Of a DNA stretch of 64,000 nucleotides, positions 31,450-40,027 are shown piece after piece (the stretch's first letter is position 1; every line of letters starts with the position of its first letter). Under the pieces are notes generated by a model that was not told the DNA's origin, ran no database searches, and saw only the letters and a list, made by a program, of their open reading frames with translations. The translations under genes and the position numbers were made by a program. Origin of the DNA: Inhella gelatinilytica. Lineage in GTDB: Bacteria > Pseudomonadota > Gammaproteobacteria > Burkholderiales > Burkholderiaceae_C. Location of the stretch: NCBI RefSeq assembly GCF_016093295.1, contig NZ_JAEDAL010000008.1, positions 1 through 64,000 of the forward strand, given 5' to 3'.

Positions 31450-32115
31450 TCACGACTTCAGACGCTCGACGGGAGCGCCAAATTTTTGCTTCAAGAATTC
31501 GCTGTGCGTCAGGAACGCCTGCGCATCCTGAGCCGCCAGATCGTCGCCCAACTGCACGACCTTGCCCTCCAACTCGCCCAGCACGCCTTCAAAGGTGGCT
31601 TGCGCGGTCTGCCCATTGGCCAGCAGCTTGGTGGCCGCAAAAGCAGACGGAATGCTCAGGTAGGTATTCAGGGCCTCAGGCAAGTAGCGGATGGCGATGT
31701 GGCGGGCGTGAAAAGTCTCTTGCAGCGACAAATTCCCGCGACTGCGTTCCCACTGATCGAGCAAGGTTTCCAGGGCATCGCACAGCGAAAAAATGCGTTG
31801 GCGCAAGGGCGGCGAAATCCGCTGCCCGGGGTTGTGCTCGGTCAAACGACGCACCCCGCTGAGGGCCCGCCCCATGGCTTCGCGTGCATCGCCTTCATCC
31901 TTGAAGTCCAGCGCCTCAAAGAAATCTTCTCGCGTGCTGGGCCAACCCCACCACAGCCCACCGACCACGAATCCAGCCCCATACCCCAAGGCCGCAACGC
32001 CCAGGCCCAGGCCCCCCAGCAAACCCAAGCCCTTGAGCACGAGAACCGCGGTCGCCGCCCCCAAGCCCAGCCAGTTGGCAGGTGCATTCACCCAACGCAG
32101 CAAGCCATTCATCAC
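31450..32115 (-). CDS. XpaC-like membrane protein
   Basis: This 221-residue protein has two adjacent N-terminal hydrophobic segments (APANWLGLGAATAVLVLKGLG and LGLGVAALGYGAGFVVGGLWWG). A cytoplasmic helical part follows with IRYLPEALNTYLSIPSAFA, a segment typical of the XpaC/YceG-associated family commonly paired with TelA. It lies directly before TelA and overlaps the vWA gene by 4 bp. The function is unknown; the pairing with TelA is the main clue. Confidence 0.75.
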   Translation of the reverse strand: MMNGLLRWVNAPANWLGLGAATAVLVLKGLGLLGGLGLGVAALGYGAGFVVGGLWWGWPSTREDFFEALDFKDEGDAREAMGRALSGVRRLTEHNPGQRISPPLRQRIFSLCDALETLLDQWERSRGNLSLQETFHARHIAIRYLPEALNTYLSIPSAFAATKLLANGQTAQATFEGVLGELEGKVVQLGDDLAAQDAQAFLTHSEFLKQKFGAPVERLKS

Positions 32116-33770
32116 TGATAGGCCCGGATGTCCTTGAACACGGCATACAGCGGTGTCTTGCGCGCGTCGAACACCTTGCCGCCGGTCAGTTCCACCACGG
32201 CCTTGAGCTCGGCCTCGGCCGCATCCCCAAACAGCACCATGAACACCGGAATGCCGCGCACGTCTTCCGGCAAGGCGTCGTAGGCTTGCTTGAACTCACC
32301 GAAATCGCGGCCAGCCGTGCGCTTGCCATCGGTGAAGACCACCACCGAATACTGGTAGCCCGGCTTGACTTTGCGCTCCGCCAGCATGTGGCGCAATCCG
32401 GCCAAGGTGGCGTCATAGAGCGCCGTGCCCCCGTCCATCACCAACCCGTCCGCGGCCTCCCGTACGCGGCGCAGCGCCTCCTGCTTCGCCTCGGTGTCGG
32501 CCTGCGGCAACACCCCTTTTTTCACCGGACTGGCGGCCGGCACCTCAAAGAGTTCGGGGGTGCCCACATTGCCGGCAAAGGGAACAAACCACAGCCGTTC
32601 CCGGCTGGTGAGCTTGGCCACGCGGCCCGTCAGCGAGGCATCCGCCCCGGCGATGTAGTGCAGCGCTTCAATCAGCTGCTCGCGCCGCTTGCCCTGCATG
32701 CTGCCGCTGGTGTCCAGCACAAAGGCGCTGGCAATCGGGCGGCGGAACTCGTTCAGGTAGGCGTCGATCAGGCCATCCGCCAGTTGCCGATCCGGTGAGA
32801 ACGGCAACTCCACCTGCATGCCGCGCGCGGGCAGCAGGTTCTCAACCTGCTGCGCCAACTCCGCCTTGATGGGGCGCCGCAAGGTTTGGCGTGCCAACCA
32901 CAGCTGCGCCGTTTCCCCTTTCAGGTACTCCACGACCTTTAGGTAATCGGCGCGACGGGCCTCATTGAGCAGCATCAGCGGGTAATCGGCCGTGCTCACC
33001 CCTTCGTGCGGATAGATCAGGTGCAAAGGCTCGCGCAGCTTGCCGCTGGCATTCAAGCTCAAGAGCCAGCTCTCGTAGTTGATAAACGCGTTGGCGCGGG
33101 TGCCCTGGTATTTGGTGAACTGCTCGGCCAAGTAGGTGGAGTTGTCCCCCACGATCTTGTAGCCCTTCAGAAAGTCAGCAATGGCCTGCCGGTCGACGTC
33201 GGCTGCGGTCAGCGCCTCCGGGCTGCCGCTGGCTGCAGCCACCACGCCGAGCAATGACATGAAACCCTGGTTGCTGGTGGCGGGGTTGGAGAGCGCATAG
33301 CTCAGCTGCCCCGCCTTGGCCGCCGCCGTGATGTCGGCCCAGGTCATCTTGCGATCCACCCAGCCGAATTTCTTGGCGTCCGACTCACTCACGCCGACGG
33401 CGATCGGCGACAGCATGATTTTTTCCTGCAGCTTGACCCGCTGCTGGCCGGTCTTGTCGGAGAGCAGGTACTTGGCATTGGCAAACCACGCCACATCGGC
33501 TTTACCGTCCCCGGCGAGCACTTCCTGCGTGCTCTCCATGGTGCCGCCGAACCGGAATTTGACCGGCACCCCGGTGGCGCGCTGAATCAACGGCGCCAGG
33601 GGTTCAAGGTCTTTCAAATCGCTGGTGGCCAGGATTTGCAGCGCCCCGGCGGCTTCGTCCGCCACCGCCGGGCTGGCCGAGGGGGGCGGCGCTTCGCTCT
33701 TGTTACAGGCGGCCAGCACCAGGCCCAAGCCTAAGCCCAACCCCATCAGGGTCCGTCGCGCCAGCTTCAT
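32112..33770 (-). CDS. lipoprotein fusing a solute-binding domain and a vWA domain
   Basis: This 552-residue protein starts with a lipoprotein signal (LGLVLAAC, Cys22). Residues about 40-300 resemble an ABC-type periplasmic binding protein (GTMESTQEVLAGDGKADVAWFAN, GDNSTYLAEQFTKYQ). A von Willebrand A domain follows with an intact MIDAS start DTSGS (353-357), a threonine in DGGTALYDATL and an Asp in VVFTDGKRTA. No ABC permease is nearby. The gene overlaps both neighbours by 4 bp. A metal-dependent adhesion or assembly role at the membrane is possible. Confidence 0.78.
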   Translation of the reverse strand: MKLARRTLMGLGLGLGLVLAACNKSEAPPPSASPAVADEAAGALQILATSDLKDLEPLAPLIQRATGVPVKFRFGGTMESTQEVLAGDGKADVAWFANAKYLLSDKTGQQRVKLQEKIMLSPIAVGVSESDAKKFGWVDRKMTWADITAAAKAGQLSYALSNPATSNQGFMSLLGVVAAASGSPEALTAADVDRQAIADFLKGYKIVGDNSTYLAEQFTKYQGTRANAFINYESWLLSLNASGKLREPLHLIYPHEGVSTADYPLMLLNEARRADYLKVVEYLKGETAQLWLARQTLRRPIKAELAQQVENLLPARGMQVELPFSPDRQLADGLIDAYLNEFRRPIASAFVLDTSGSMQGKRREQLIEALHYIAGADASLTGRVAKLTSRERLWFVPFAGNVGTPELFEVPAASPVKKGVLPQADTEAKQEALRRVREAADGLVMDGGTALYDATLAGLRHMLAERKVKPGYQYSVVVFTDGKRTAGRDFGEFKQAYDALPEDVRGIPVFMVLFGDAAEAELKAVVELTGGKVFDARKTPLYAVFKDIRAYQ

Positions 33771-34891
33771 TGGTTCATCTCCCGGCTCACCACGTCGATC
33801 ATTTCAAACATCAGGTCAAAGGCTGGCGGATCCACCACGTTGTTCAGTTGTGTGTCCACGGCCAAACCCGCCCGCTGGGCCGCGGCGGCAAACGCGGCCG
33901 GATCGCCCGTGCGGAAACCCAGCTCAAGCGCCACGGCCTGCAACTCCTTGTTCGACGCCAGCAGCTCCCCCAGCCGCTTGGCGCGCTCATTCATCGCCAC
34001 CCAGACCACCTTGTTGACGATGGTGGGTTGCGGAACCAGCAGCACCATCTCCTTGCGAATGCCGCTTTTGAGCGCATGCGCCAGCATCTGGTTTTCGTAA
34101 ATGAAGGCCAGCGGCGTCTTGCCCATGCCGATGGCCAAGTAGTCGTCAAACGCCCCATTGACGTAGTTCTCTTGGTAACCCTGGCGCTTGAACAGTTCGG
34201 CCAGCTTTTGCGCCTGCGTTTGGGCGGTGGCGCGGTCACTGACCACTTCGCCCAGCAGCGCCTGCGAGGTCAGGGCCAAATACATCGCCGCCGAGTTGCT
34301 GCGCCGGATGTCGGTGGTCGAAACGAGCACGCTGCGGGAGACGTCGTACGCCGAACTGCCCTTGAGGTCTTTCCAGCGCTTCTTGGCCAGCATGGCCTGG
34401 GTCAGCGCGGCCATGTCGAGCTCGTAATAGCCCGCTGGGTTCGCCTTCGCCATTTGATTGGCGACGAGCAGCTTGGCAATGGGCTCCCAACTCGCCACCA
34501 CCAAAGGCGTGTGGAAGGGCGAGCTTTGCGTGGCGTTGAGTTTGGTCTTGCGCGCGGCGTCCAGAATCATGTTGGCCGCGACCACCCCGCTGGAAAAGAA
34601 AAAGTCCGGGCCGCCGCTGGCCTGGACCTTGCCCGCCATGTCCCGGCTGCCCACACGCTGCACCTGCACGGGCAGCTTGTGCGCGGACAGGATGCGCTGC
34701 ACACGCTCATCCTTGAAGAAAGGCTCGGCGTCGACGGCGATCAGGCCCTTGAGGGGCTCGGCGGAGGCGATGTCCGCCTGCTCCTGCGCCACCTCTTTCT
34801 TCTGCTGCGTGTCGCGCAGCGCAAAAAACAGGGCCGCCCCAAAAACGGCCAGCACCACCACGGTGCCCACGGTGCGAACTGCAGTATTCAT
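33767..34891 (-). CDS. membrane-anchored solute-binding-like protein
   Basis: This 374-residue protein has one N-terminal transmembrane helix (TVVVLAVFGAALFFAL) and a periplasmic region similar in layout to the solute-binding part of the next gene (PDFFFSSGVVAANMILDAARKTKLN, YVNGAFDDYLAIGMGKTPLAFIYENQML). It lacks the vWA domain. It begins the TelA operon and overlaps the next gene by 4 bp. The start at 34891 places the anchor at the N-terminus; the longer reading to 34993 enters the structured intergenic region. Confidence 0.72.
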   Translation of the reverse strand: MNTAVRTVGTVVVLAVFGAALFFALRDTQQKKEVAQEQADIASAEPLKGLIAVDAEPFFKDERVQRILSAHKLPVQVQRVGSRDMAGKVQASGGPDFFFSSGVVAANMILDAARKTKLNATQSSPFHTPLVVASWEPIAKLLVANQMAKANPAGYYELDMAALTQAMLAKKRWKDLKGSSAYDVSRSVLVSTTDIRRSNSAAMYLALTSQALLGEVVSDRATAQTQAQKLAELFKRQGYQENYVNGAFDDYLAIGMGKTPLAFIYENQMLAHALKSGIRKEMVLLVPQPTIVNKVVWVAMNERAKRLGELLASNKELQAVALELGFRTGDPAAFAAAAQRAGLAVDTQLNNVVDPPAFDLMFEMIDVVSREMNQ

Positions 34892-34957
34892 CGTGCCCGG
34901 AACTCCCCCACCATCGCGCCATGCGATGCGAAGCCAGTCTAGGGCTTGCACAGGGGA

Positions 34958-35041
34958 TTCAGCCGGTAGCTGCCACTGAAACGGGGGGGCCATCGCTCAG
35001 GAGCGACAATCGGCCCCTAGTCCTGCGCGCTACCGGCTGAA
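34958..35041. repeat. nested inverted repeat between divergent genes
   Basis: A perfect 13-bp inverted repeat (TTCAGCCGGTAGC at 34958-34970, GCTACCGGCTGAA at 35029-35041) encloses GGGGCC/GGCCCC (34986-34991, 35012-35017), which encloses TCGCT/AGCGA around a CAGG loop. The 84-bp element could fold as one long stem-loop in RNA or act as a DNA site. No ORF covers it. Confidence 0.7.
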
Positions 35042-35090
35042 GCCGCCACGTTCTCGAGGAGCTTGCCGAGCTCCCGCACCCCCAAATCCT

Positions 35091-36170
35091 ATGGCCCACT
35101 CCGCTGTTGCGGCGGCTCGGTTTTGGCCCCTGGATGGGCTCAAAGCCGTAGCCGCCTTGTTGATTTTGCTGCACCACGGCGCGCTGTATGGTCCGCTGGC
35201 ACAGGCGCTAACGGAGGTGACACCCGCTCCCGCCGCATGGCTACAAGACTTTGGTCGATTTGCCGTGCACGTGTTTCTGGTGATCGGCGGCTACTTGGCG
35301 GCGGGGAGCCTGCGCCCGGAGTCTCGCAGCCCCTTGATCCGACGGTACCTGCGCCTCACCCTTCCCTTCATGGCGGCCGTCGCACTCACGCTCGTCGCTC
35401 ACGTTCTGACCCTGCGCTGGCTACCCGAGCTGGCCCCCACCGACCTCGATCTGGGGCAACTGCTGGCGCATGCGTTGCTGTTACACGGCATCTTGGATCA
35501 AGAGTCCTTGACTGTCGGAGCATGGTATGTGGCCATCGACTTCCAGTTGTATGTGATGCTGTGGTGGTTGATGGCGCGCCGGCGCCCCTTGATCTGGATC
35601 GCGGGCTTGGCCTTGGCCTCCGCGCTGGTCTTCAATCGCTGGAGCGACTGGGACAACTGGGCGCCTTACTTTTTTGCAGCCTATGGCCTGGGGGCACTGG
35701 CCCAGCGTCTGCCCCAGCTCGGGTTTCGGGGCCATGCGGCATTCGCCTTGGTCACCTTGGGCGTTGCCGCCGCCTGGGTCATTGAGCCTCGCGGCCGCTT
35801 GGCGCTGGCGTTGGCAACCTCCGTGGCGCTGATGTGGATGCCCTGGCAATCACTGCCCGCGGGCTCCATGGCGGCGGTCTCAGGGTACCTGGGCCAGCGC
35901 GCTTACGCGCTCTTTTTGACGCACTTCCCTGTCTTGCTGCTGGTCAATGCCGGCTTTGAACTCGCAGGTAGTCCGACCGCCTGGGCCCCCATGACGCTAA
36001 CGTTGGCAGCCGGCCTGTCGTATGGCACGGCCCATTCGTTTTTTCGTTGGATTGAACAGCCTGCCGGTCGCTGGACTCCCGAGGCCCTGGTGCGTGCCCT
36101 GAGCTCCTGGAAGCTACTGCCCGTCTTGAGCCTGGTCGTCGGCGCGCAGTCGCTGTTCGACCTGGTCTGA
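35091..36170 (+). CDS. acyltransferase 3 family membrane protein
   Basis: This 359-residue protein has about ten hydrophobic segments. It begins FWPLDGLKAVAALLILLHHG, matching the OafA/YrhL acyltransferase family with the conserved His pair region, and later has RRYLRLTLPF. These enzymes add acetyl or other acyl groups to sugars on lipopolysaccharide, peptidoglycan or exopolysaccharide. No glycan gene cluster surrounds it, so the acceptor is unknown. It is divergent from the TelA operon and converges on pyk. Confidence 0.88.
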   Translation: MAHSAVAAARFWPLDGLKAVAALLILLHHGALYGPLAQALTEVTPAPAAWLQDFGRFAVHVFLVIGGYLAAGSLRPESRSPLIRRYLRLTLPFMAAVALTLVAHVLTLRWLPELAPTDLDLGQLLAHALLLHGILDQESLTVGAWYVAIDFQLYVMLWWLMARRRPLIWIAGLALASALVFNRWSDWDNWAPYFFAAYGLGALAQRLPQLGFRGHAAFALVTLGVAAAWVIEPRGRLALALATSVALMWMPWQSLPAGSMAAVSGYLGQRAYALFLTHFPVLLLVNAGFELAGSPTAWAPMTLTLAAGLSYGTAHSFFRWIEQPAGRWTPEALVRALSSWKLLPVLSLVVGAQSLFDLV

Positions 36171-36181
36171 AGCGCTGCGCT

Positions 36182-36198
36182 CGCCAGATTCTCTGGCG
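36182..36198. terminator. possible terminator hairpin between acyltransferase and pyk
   Basis: A perfect 7-bp stem CGCCAGA-ttc-TCTGGCG lies in the 28-bp gap between the two convergent genes. It lacks a strong T-run on either strand, so it may only weakly end transcription. Confidence 0.35.
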
Positions 36199-37629
36199 TC
36201 AGGCCACGCGGCACACCTTGAGCATGTTGGTTCCGCCGGGGTAGCCCATGGGCTCCCCACAAGTGATCGCGTAGGTGTCGCCAGGCATCAGCACACCCTG
36301 CTCCACCAGCAATTTTTCGGCCGCCAGCAGCGCGGTGTCGCGGTCATCCATCCGCGGCATCAAGAGCGGGGTCACGTTGCGGTAGAGGCCCATCTTGCGC
36401 TGACTCACCAATTGCGTGGTCAACGCGTAGATCGGCACGTGGATGCGATGGCGGCTCATCCACAGAGCCGTGGAACCCGACTCGGTCAACGCCAGGATGG
36501 CTTTGCATCCCAGGTGGTGCGCAGTGAACAGCGCCCCCATGGCGATGGACTGATCGATGCGGGCAAAGCGGCGATCGGCGAAGTCCGTTTCAATGCTGAC
36601 GTACTCCGCCCGTTCTGCCTCCAGCGCAATGGCTGCCATTTGTTCGATGGTTTCGACCGGGTATTTGCCGGCCGCCGTTTCGGCGCTCAACATCACGGCG
36701 TCGGTGCCATCGAGGACCGCATTGGCCACATCACTCACCTCGGCACGGGTGGGCACCGGGTTGACGATCATGGACTCCATCATCTGCGTGGCGGTGATGG
36801 TCAGCTTGTCCATCTCCGCCGCCATTTTGATCATGCGCTTTTGCAGTGCCGGCACGGCCGCATTGCCCACCTCAACCGCCAAGTCGCCCCGCGCCACCAT
36901 GATGCCGTCACTGGCCTTCAGGATGGCCTCCAGTTGCGGAATGGCCTCGCTGCGTTCGATCTTGGCAATCAGGCCGGGCTTGTGGCGATACGGCTCACCG
37001 GCCACGTTGGCGAGTTGTCGGGCGAGCTCCATGTCCGTCGCGCTCTTGGGGAAGGACACCGCCAAGTACTCGCATTGGAACGACATGGCGGTTTTGATGT
37101 CCTCCATGTCCTTGCCGGTCAGGGCCGGCGCGGTGAGGCCCCCGCCTTGCTTGTTGATGCCTTTGTTGTTGCTCAGCTCCCCGCCGATCTTCACCACGGT
37201 GTGCACCGCAGCACCGCGCACGGCTTCCACAGTGAGCACGATCAAACCGTCGTTGAGCAGCAGGGTGTCGCCAGGCTTGACGTCACGCGGCAGCTCCTTG
37301 TAATCCAGACCCACCGCACCCACGTCACCCAACTCGGTGCGGTCGGCGTCCAGAACAAAGCGGGCGCCGTTTTCGAGCATCACTTTGCCGTCGGCGAACT
37401 TGCCCACCCGGATCTTGGGGCCTTGAAGGTCGGCCATCAAGGCCACCTCTTTGCCCACGCGCTGGGCCGCCTCGCGCACCAACCTGGCCCGGTCGATGTG
37501 GTCCTGCGCCTTGCCGTGGCTGAAGTTCAGTCGCACCACATCCACCCCGGCCCGAATCATGGCTTCCAGCACCTCAGGGGTAGAGGACGCGGGGCCCAGG
37601 GTGGCGACGATCTTGGTGGCACGGCTCAT
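36199..37629 (-). CDS. pyk: pyruvate kinase
   Basis: This 476-residue enzyme converts PEP and ADP to pyruvate and ATP. Features include RATKIVATLGPASS at the start, RLNFSHG, the MVARGDLAVEVG active region, ITATQMMESM and the C-terminal allosteric domain. The ATG at 37629 was taken; a TTG at 37641 would add 4 residues. It sits next to pgk, transcribed in the same direction, so two lower-glycolysis genes adjoin. Confidence 0.97.
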   Translation of the reverse strand: MSRATKIVATLGPASSTPEVLEAMIRAGVDVVRLNFSHGKAQDHIDRARLVREAAQRVGKEVALMADLQGPKIRVGKFADGKVMLENGARFVLDADRTELGDVGAVGLDYKELPRDVKPGDTLLLNDGLIVLTVEAVRGAAVHTVVKIGGELSNNKGINKQGGGLTAPALTGKDMEDIKTAMSFQCEYLAVSFPKSATDMELARQLANVAGEPYRHKPGLIAKIERSEAIPQLEAILKASDGIMVARGDLAVEVGNAAVPALQKRMIKMAAEMDKLTITATQMMESMIVNPVPTRAEVSDVANAVLDGTDAVMLSAETAAGKYPVETIEQMAAIALEAERAEYVSIETDFADRRFARIDQSIAMGALFTAHHLGCKAILALTESGSTALWMSRHRIHVPIYALTTQLVSQRKMGLYRNVTPLLMPRMDDRDTALLAAEKLLVEQGVLMPGDTYAITCGEPMGYPGGTNMLKVCRVA

Positions 37630-37696
37630 GATGTAACTCAATTACTTAATCTGCGGATGATACGGTTACAACGCCGTGCCGGGGTACAACGGAGTT

Positions 37697-38890
37697 TCAG
37701 CCCGCGGCGCGACGGCTGAGGATCTCAAACGCGGGCAAGGTTTTGCCCTCGAGAACCTCCAAGAACGCCCCACCGCCGGTGCTGATGTAGCTCACCTGCT
37801 CCGTGATGCCGTACTTGGCAATCGCAGCCAAGGTGTCGCCCCCCCCAGCAATGGAAAAGGCCGACGAGTCGGCAATGGCGCGGGCGATGGTCTCGGTGCC
37901 CTGCGCAAAGGCGTCGAACTCAAACACGCCCACCGGGCCATTCCAAACCACGGTGCCGGCCGATTTGAGCTTGTCCGCCAACAGGGCTGCGGTCTTGGGT
38001 CCGATGTCCAGAATCAGGTCGTCATCGTCCACCTCGGTGGCCGCCTTCACCGTGGCCGGGGCATTGGCCGCAAAGGCCTTGGCGCAGACCACATCCACGG
38101 GGATGGGGACCTCGGCACCGCGCGCCTTCATGGCTTCGATCACCGCCTGGGCCTCGCTCAAGAGGTCCGGCTCGGCGAGGCTTTTGCCGATCTTCAGACC
38201 CGCCGCCAGCATGAAGGTGTTGGCAATGCCCCCGCCCACGATCAGCCCGTCCACGTTCTTGGCCAGGGACTGCAAGATGGTCAGCTTGGTGCTGACCTTG
38301 GAGCCGGCCACGATGGCCAGCAGCGGCCGCTTGGGGTTGGCCAAGGCCTGGCTGATGGCATCGATCTCGGCAGCGAGCAGCGGGCCGGCGCAGGCCTGCG
38401 GGGCGAACTGGGCGATGCCGTAGGTCGTGCCCTCGGCGCGGTGCGCCGTGCCAAAGGCATCGTGCACAAAAATGTCGCAAAGCTGTCCCAGCTTTTTGGC
38501 TAACTCTTCGCTGTTCTTTTTCTCGCCCTTGTTGAGGCGGCAGTTCTCCAGCAGCACCAGCTCGCCGGGCGCCACGTGCACGCCGTCCACCCAGTTGGCC
38601 ACCAGCTTGACCGGGCGCCCCAGCAGCTCGGCCATGCGCTCCGCCACCGGCGCCAGCGAATCCTCGGGCTTGAATTCGCCTTCGGTCGGGCGGCCCAGGT
38701 GCGAGGTGACCATCACGGCGGCGCCCGCGTCGAGCGCCATGCGAATGGCGGGCAGCGAAGCGCGGATCCGGGTGTCCTCGGTGATGCGGCCGGCGTCGTC
38801 CTGCGGCACGTTGAGGTCGGCGCGGATGAAGACCCGCTTGCCGGCCACTTGGCCTTGAGCGACGAGGTCTGAAAAACGAATCACTTTCAT
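37697..38890 (-). CDS. pgk: phosphoglycerate kinase
   Basis: This 397-residue glycolytic enzyme interconverts 1,3-bisphosphoglycerate and 3-phosphoglycerate with ATP formation. It has [26 protein letters not shown], the hinge region and the nucleotide-binding GGGDTLAAI in the C-terminal half. The start at 38890 (MKVIRFSDL) was preferred to 38899. It lies upstream of pyk with a gap of about 67 bp, so the two may be co-transcribed. Confidence 0.97.
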   Translation of the reverse strand: MKVIRFSDLVAQGQVAGKRVFIRADLNVPQDDAGRITEDTRIRASLPAIRMALDAGAAVMVTSHLGRPTEGEFKPEDSLAPVAERMAELLGRPVKLVANWVDGVHVAPGELVLLENCRLNKGEKKNSEELAKKLGQLCDIFVHDAFGTAHRAEGTTYGIAQFAPQACAGPLLAAEIDAISQALANPKRPLLAIVAGSKVSTKLTILQSLAKNVDGLIVGGGIANTFMLAAGLKIGKSLAEPDLLSEAQAVIEAMKARGAEVPIPVDVVCAKAFAANAPATVKAATEVDDDDLILDIGPKTAALLADKLKSAGTVVWNGPVGVFEFDAFAQGTETIARAIADSSAFSIAGGGDTLAAIAKYGITEQVSYISTGGGAFLEVLEGKTLPAFEILSRRAAG

Positions 38891-38929
38891 GGGAGTCACT
38901 GCAAATGAAAAAAGAATTTGGGAGAAAGC

Positions 38930-39259
38930 TTACCAACCGAGGCCCAGTTTGAGCAGGAGCATCACCGTCATGCCCACCAAGATGGTGCCCAGAATGCCGC
39001 GCCGCCAAAAGAAGTAGCCGCTCGCCGCCAGCACGGCAGGCCACCGGGGGTCGCGCCATGTGGCGATGATTTCGCCTTGCGTCATGAACACCTCGGGCGC
39101 GATGACCGCCACCAAGACCGCCAAGGGCGCGACTTTGAGTACCGCGCGGGCCCAACCGGGTAGGGGCCAGGGCTCGTTGCTGATCATGAAAAAGCTGCGC
39201 GCGACGACCGAAATGGCCGCCAGCCCCGCGATGGTGGCCCACACCTCAGCGTCGCTCAT
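38930..39259 (-). CDS. azlD: AzlD-family branched-chain amino acid exporter subunit
   Basis: This 109-residue membrane protein with about four hydrophobic helices has the AzlD features (RSFFMISNEPWPLPGWARAVLKVAPLAVLVAVIAPEV). It works with the larger AzlC as an exporter of branched-chain amino acids. The ATG at 39259 lies 14 bp inside the 3' end of azlC, so the genes are translationally coupled. The longer open frame reads through azlC and was rejected. Confidence 0.88.
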   Translation of the reverse strand: MSDAEVWATIAGLAAISVVARSFFMISNEPWPLPGWARAVLKVAPLAVLVAVIAPEVFMTQGEIIATWRDPRWPAVLAASGYFFWRRGILGTILVGMTVMLLLKLGLGW

Positions 39260-39962
39260 CGCTGCCCCGTCGATCGAGGGCCCACCCCACGGCGCCCGCC
39301 GCCACGATGGCCGCCATGATGTACAGCTTGAGCGGCAAGTGGTAGGCCAGCAAGGCCACCGCCGCCGCAACGCCCGCAACAATCCACTGAGCCCGCTCTT
39401 GAAGCAGCGCGTACGCCATGCCCAGCAGCGCCAGCACCCCGGCGAAACCCAAGCCCCAGTGAGCCGGAATGTCGTGGGCGGCCACGATGCCCACCACCGA
39501 AGCCGCCTGCCACGCCCCCCAATTGACGGCCACCGCGCCCCAAAAGTAAGGCGCTTGGCCGGGCCCGGGCTCGGCCACTGGAAAGCGGCGCAGAAAGTTC
39601 ACAAAGGTCAGGTCCCCCGCCAGATAGCCCATCAAGAGTCGACGGGCGCGGGGCAAGTGGCCGAAATAAAGGCGCCACTTGGCGCTGAAGATCACAAAGC
39701 GCAGGTTGACGCAAAAGGCGGCTGCGGCGATGACCCAGAACGGGGCCTGGGCCATCATCAGCGGCAACGCCGTCAACTGGGCACTGCCAGCAAAGACCAG
39801 TAGCGCCATGCCCAGGGCCTGGGCCACCGTCAGGCCACTTTTGACCATGGCCACACCCGTCACCAGCCCCCAGGCGGCGAGCCCTAACGCGGGCCCGGCC
39901 ATCTGCCGGGCGCCGAGTCGGAATTCAGGGTGGCGCCACAGCGCGCGAATGGAAGTCAGCAC
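39246..39962 (-). CDS. azlC: AzlC-family branched-chain amino acid exporter subunit
   Basis: This 238-residue membrane protein has the AzlC signature FAGSAQLTALPLM and FCVNLRFVIFSAKW, with about five to seven hydrophobic segments. It is the main subunit of the AzlCD exporter. The start codon appears to be GTG at 39962. AzlD follows with a 14-bp overlap. Confidence 0.9.
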   Translation of the reverse strand: MLTSIRALWRHPEFRLGARQMAGPALGLAAWGLVTGVAMVKSGLTVAQALGMALLVFAGSAQLTALPLMMAQAPFWVIAAAAFCVNLRFVIFSAKWRLYFGHLPRARRLLMGYLAGDLTFVNFLRRFPVAEPGPGQAPYFWGAVAVNWGAWQAASVVGIVAAHDIPAHWGLGFAGVLALLGMAYALLQERAQWIVAGVAAAVALLAYHLPLKLYIMAAIVAAGAVGWALDRRGSDERR

Positions 39963-40027
39963 AAGAGCGGCATTCTCGCCGCCCGGGTTTGCTAGAGCCT
40001 TCTTCTTCGCTGCGGCGCCTTACGCGC

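Noticed and set aside
30279-31862. Plus-strand open frame of 527 codons opposite TelA
   Set aside because: Antisense to a recognised TelA gene and its upstream neighbour, with no domain.
36412-37719. Plus-strand open frame of 435 codons opposite pyruvate kinase
   Set aside because: Antisense to pyk; composition (His/Gln/Arg rich) is typical of a shadow.
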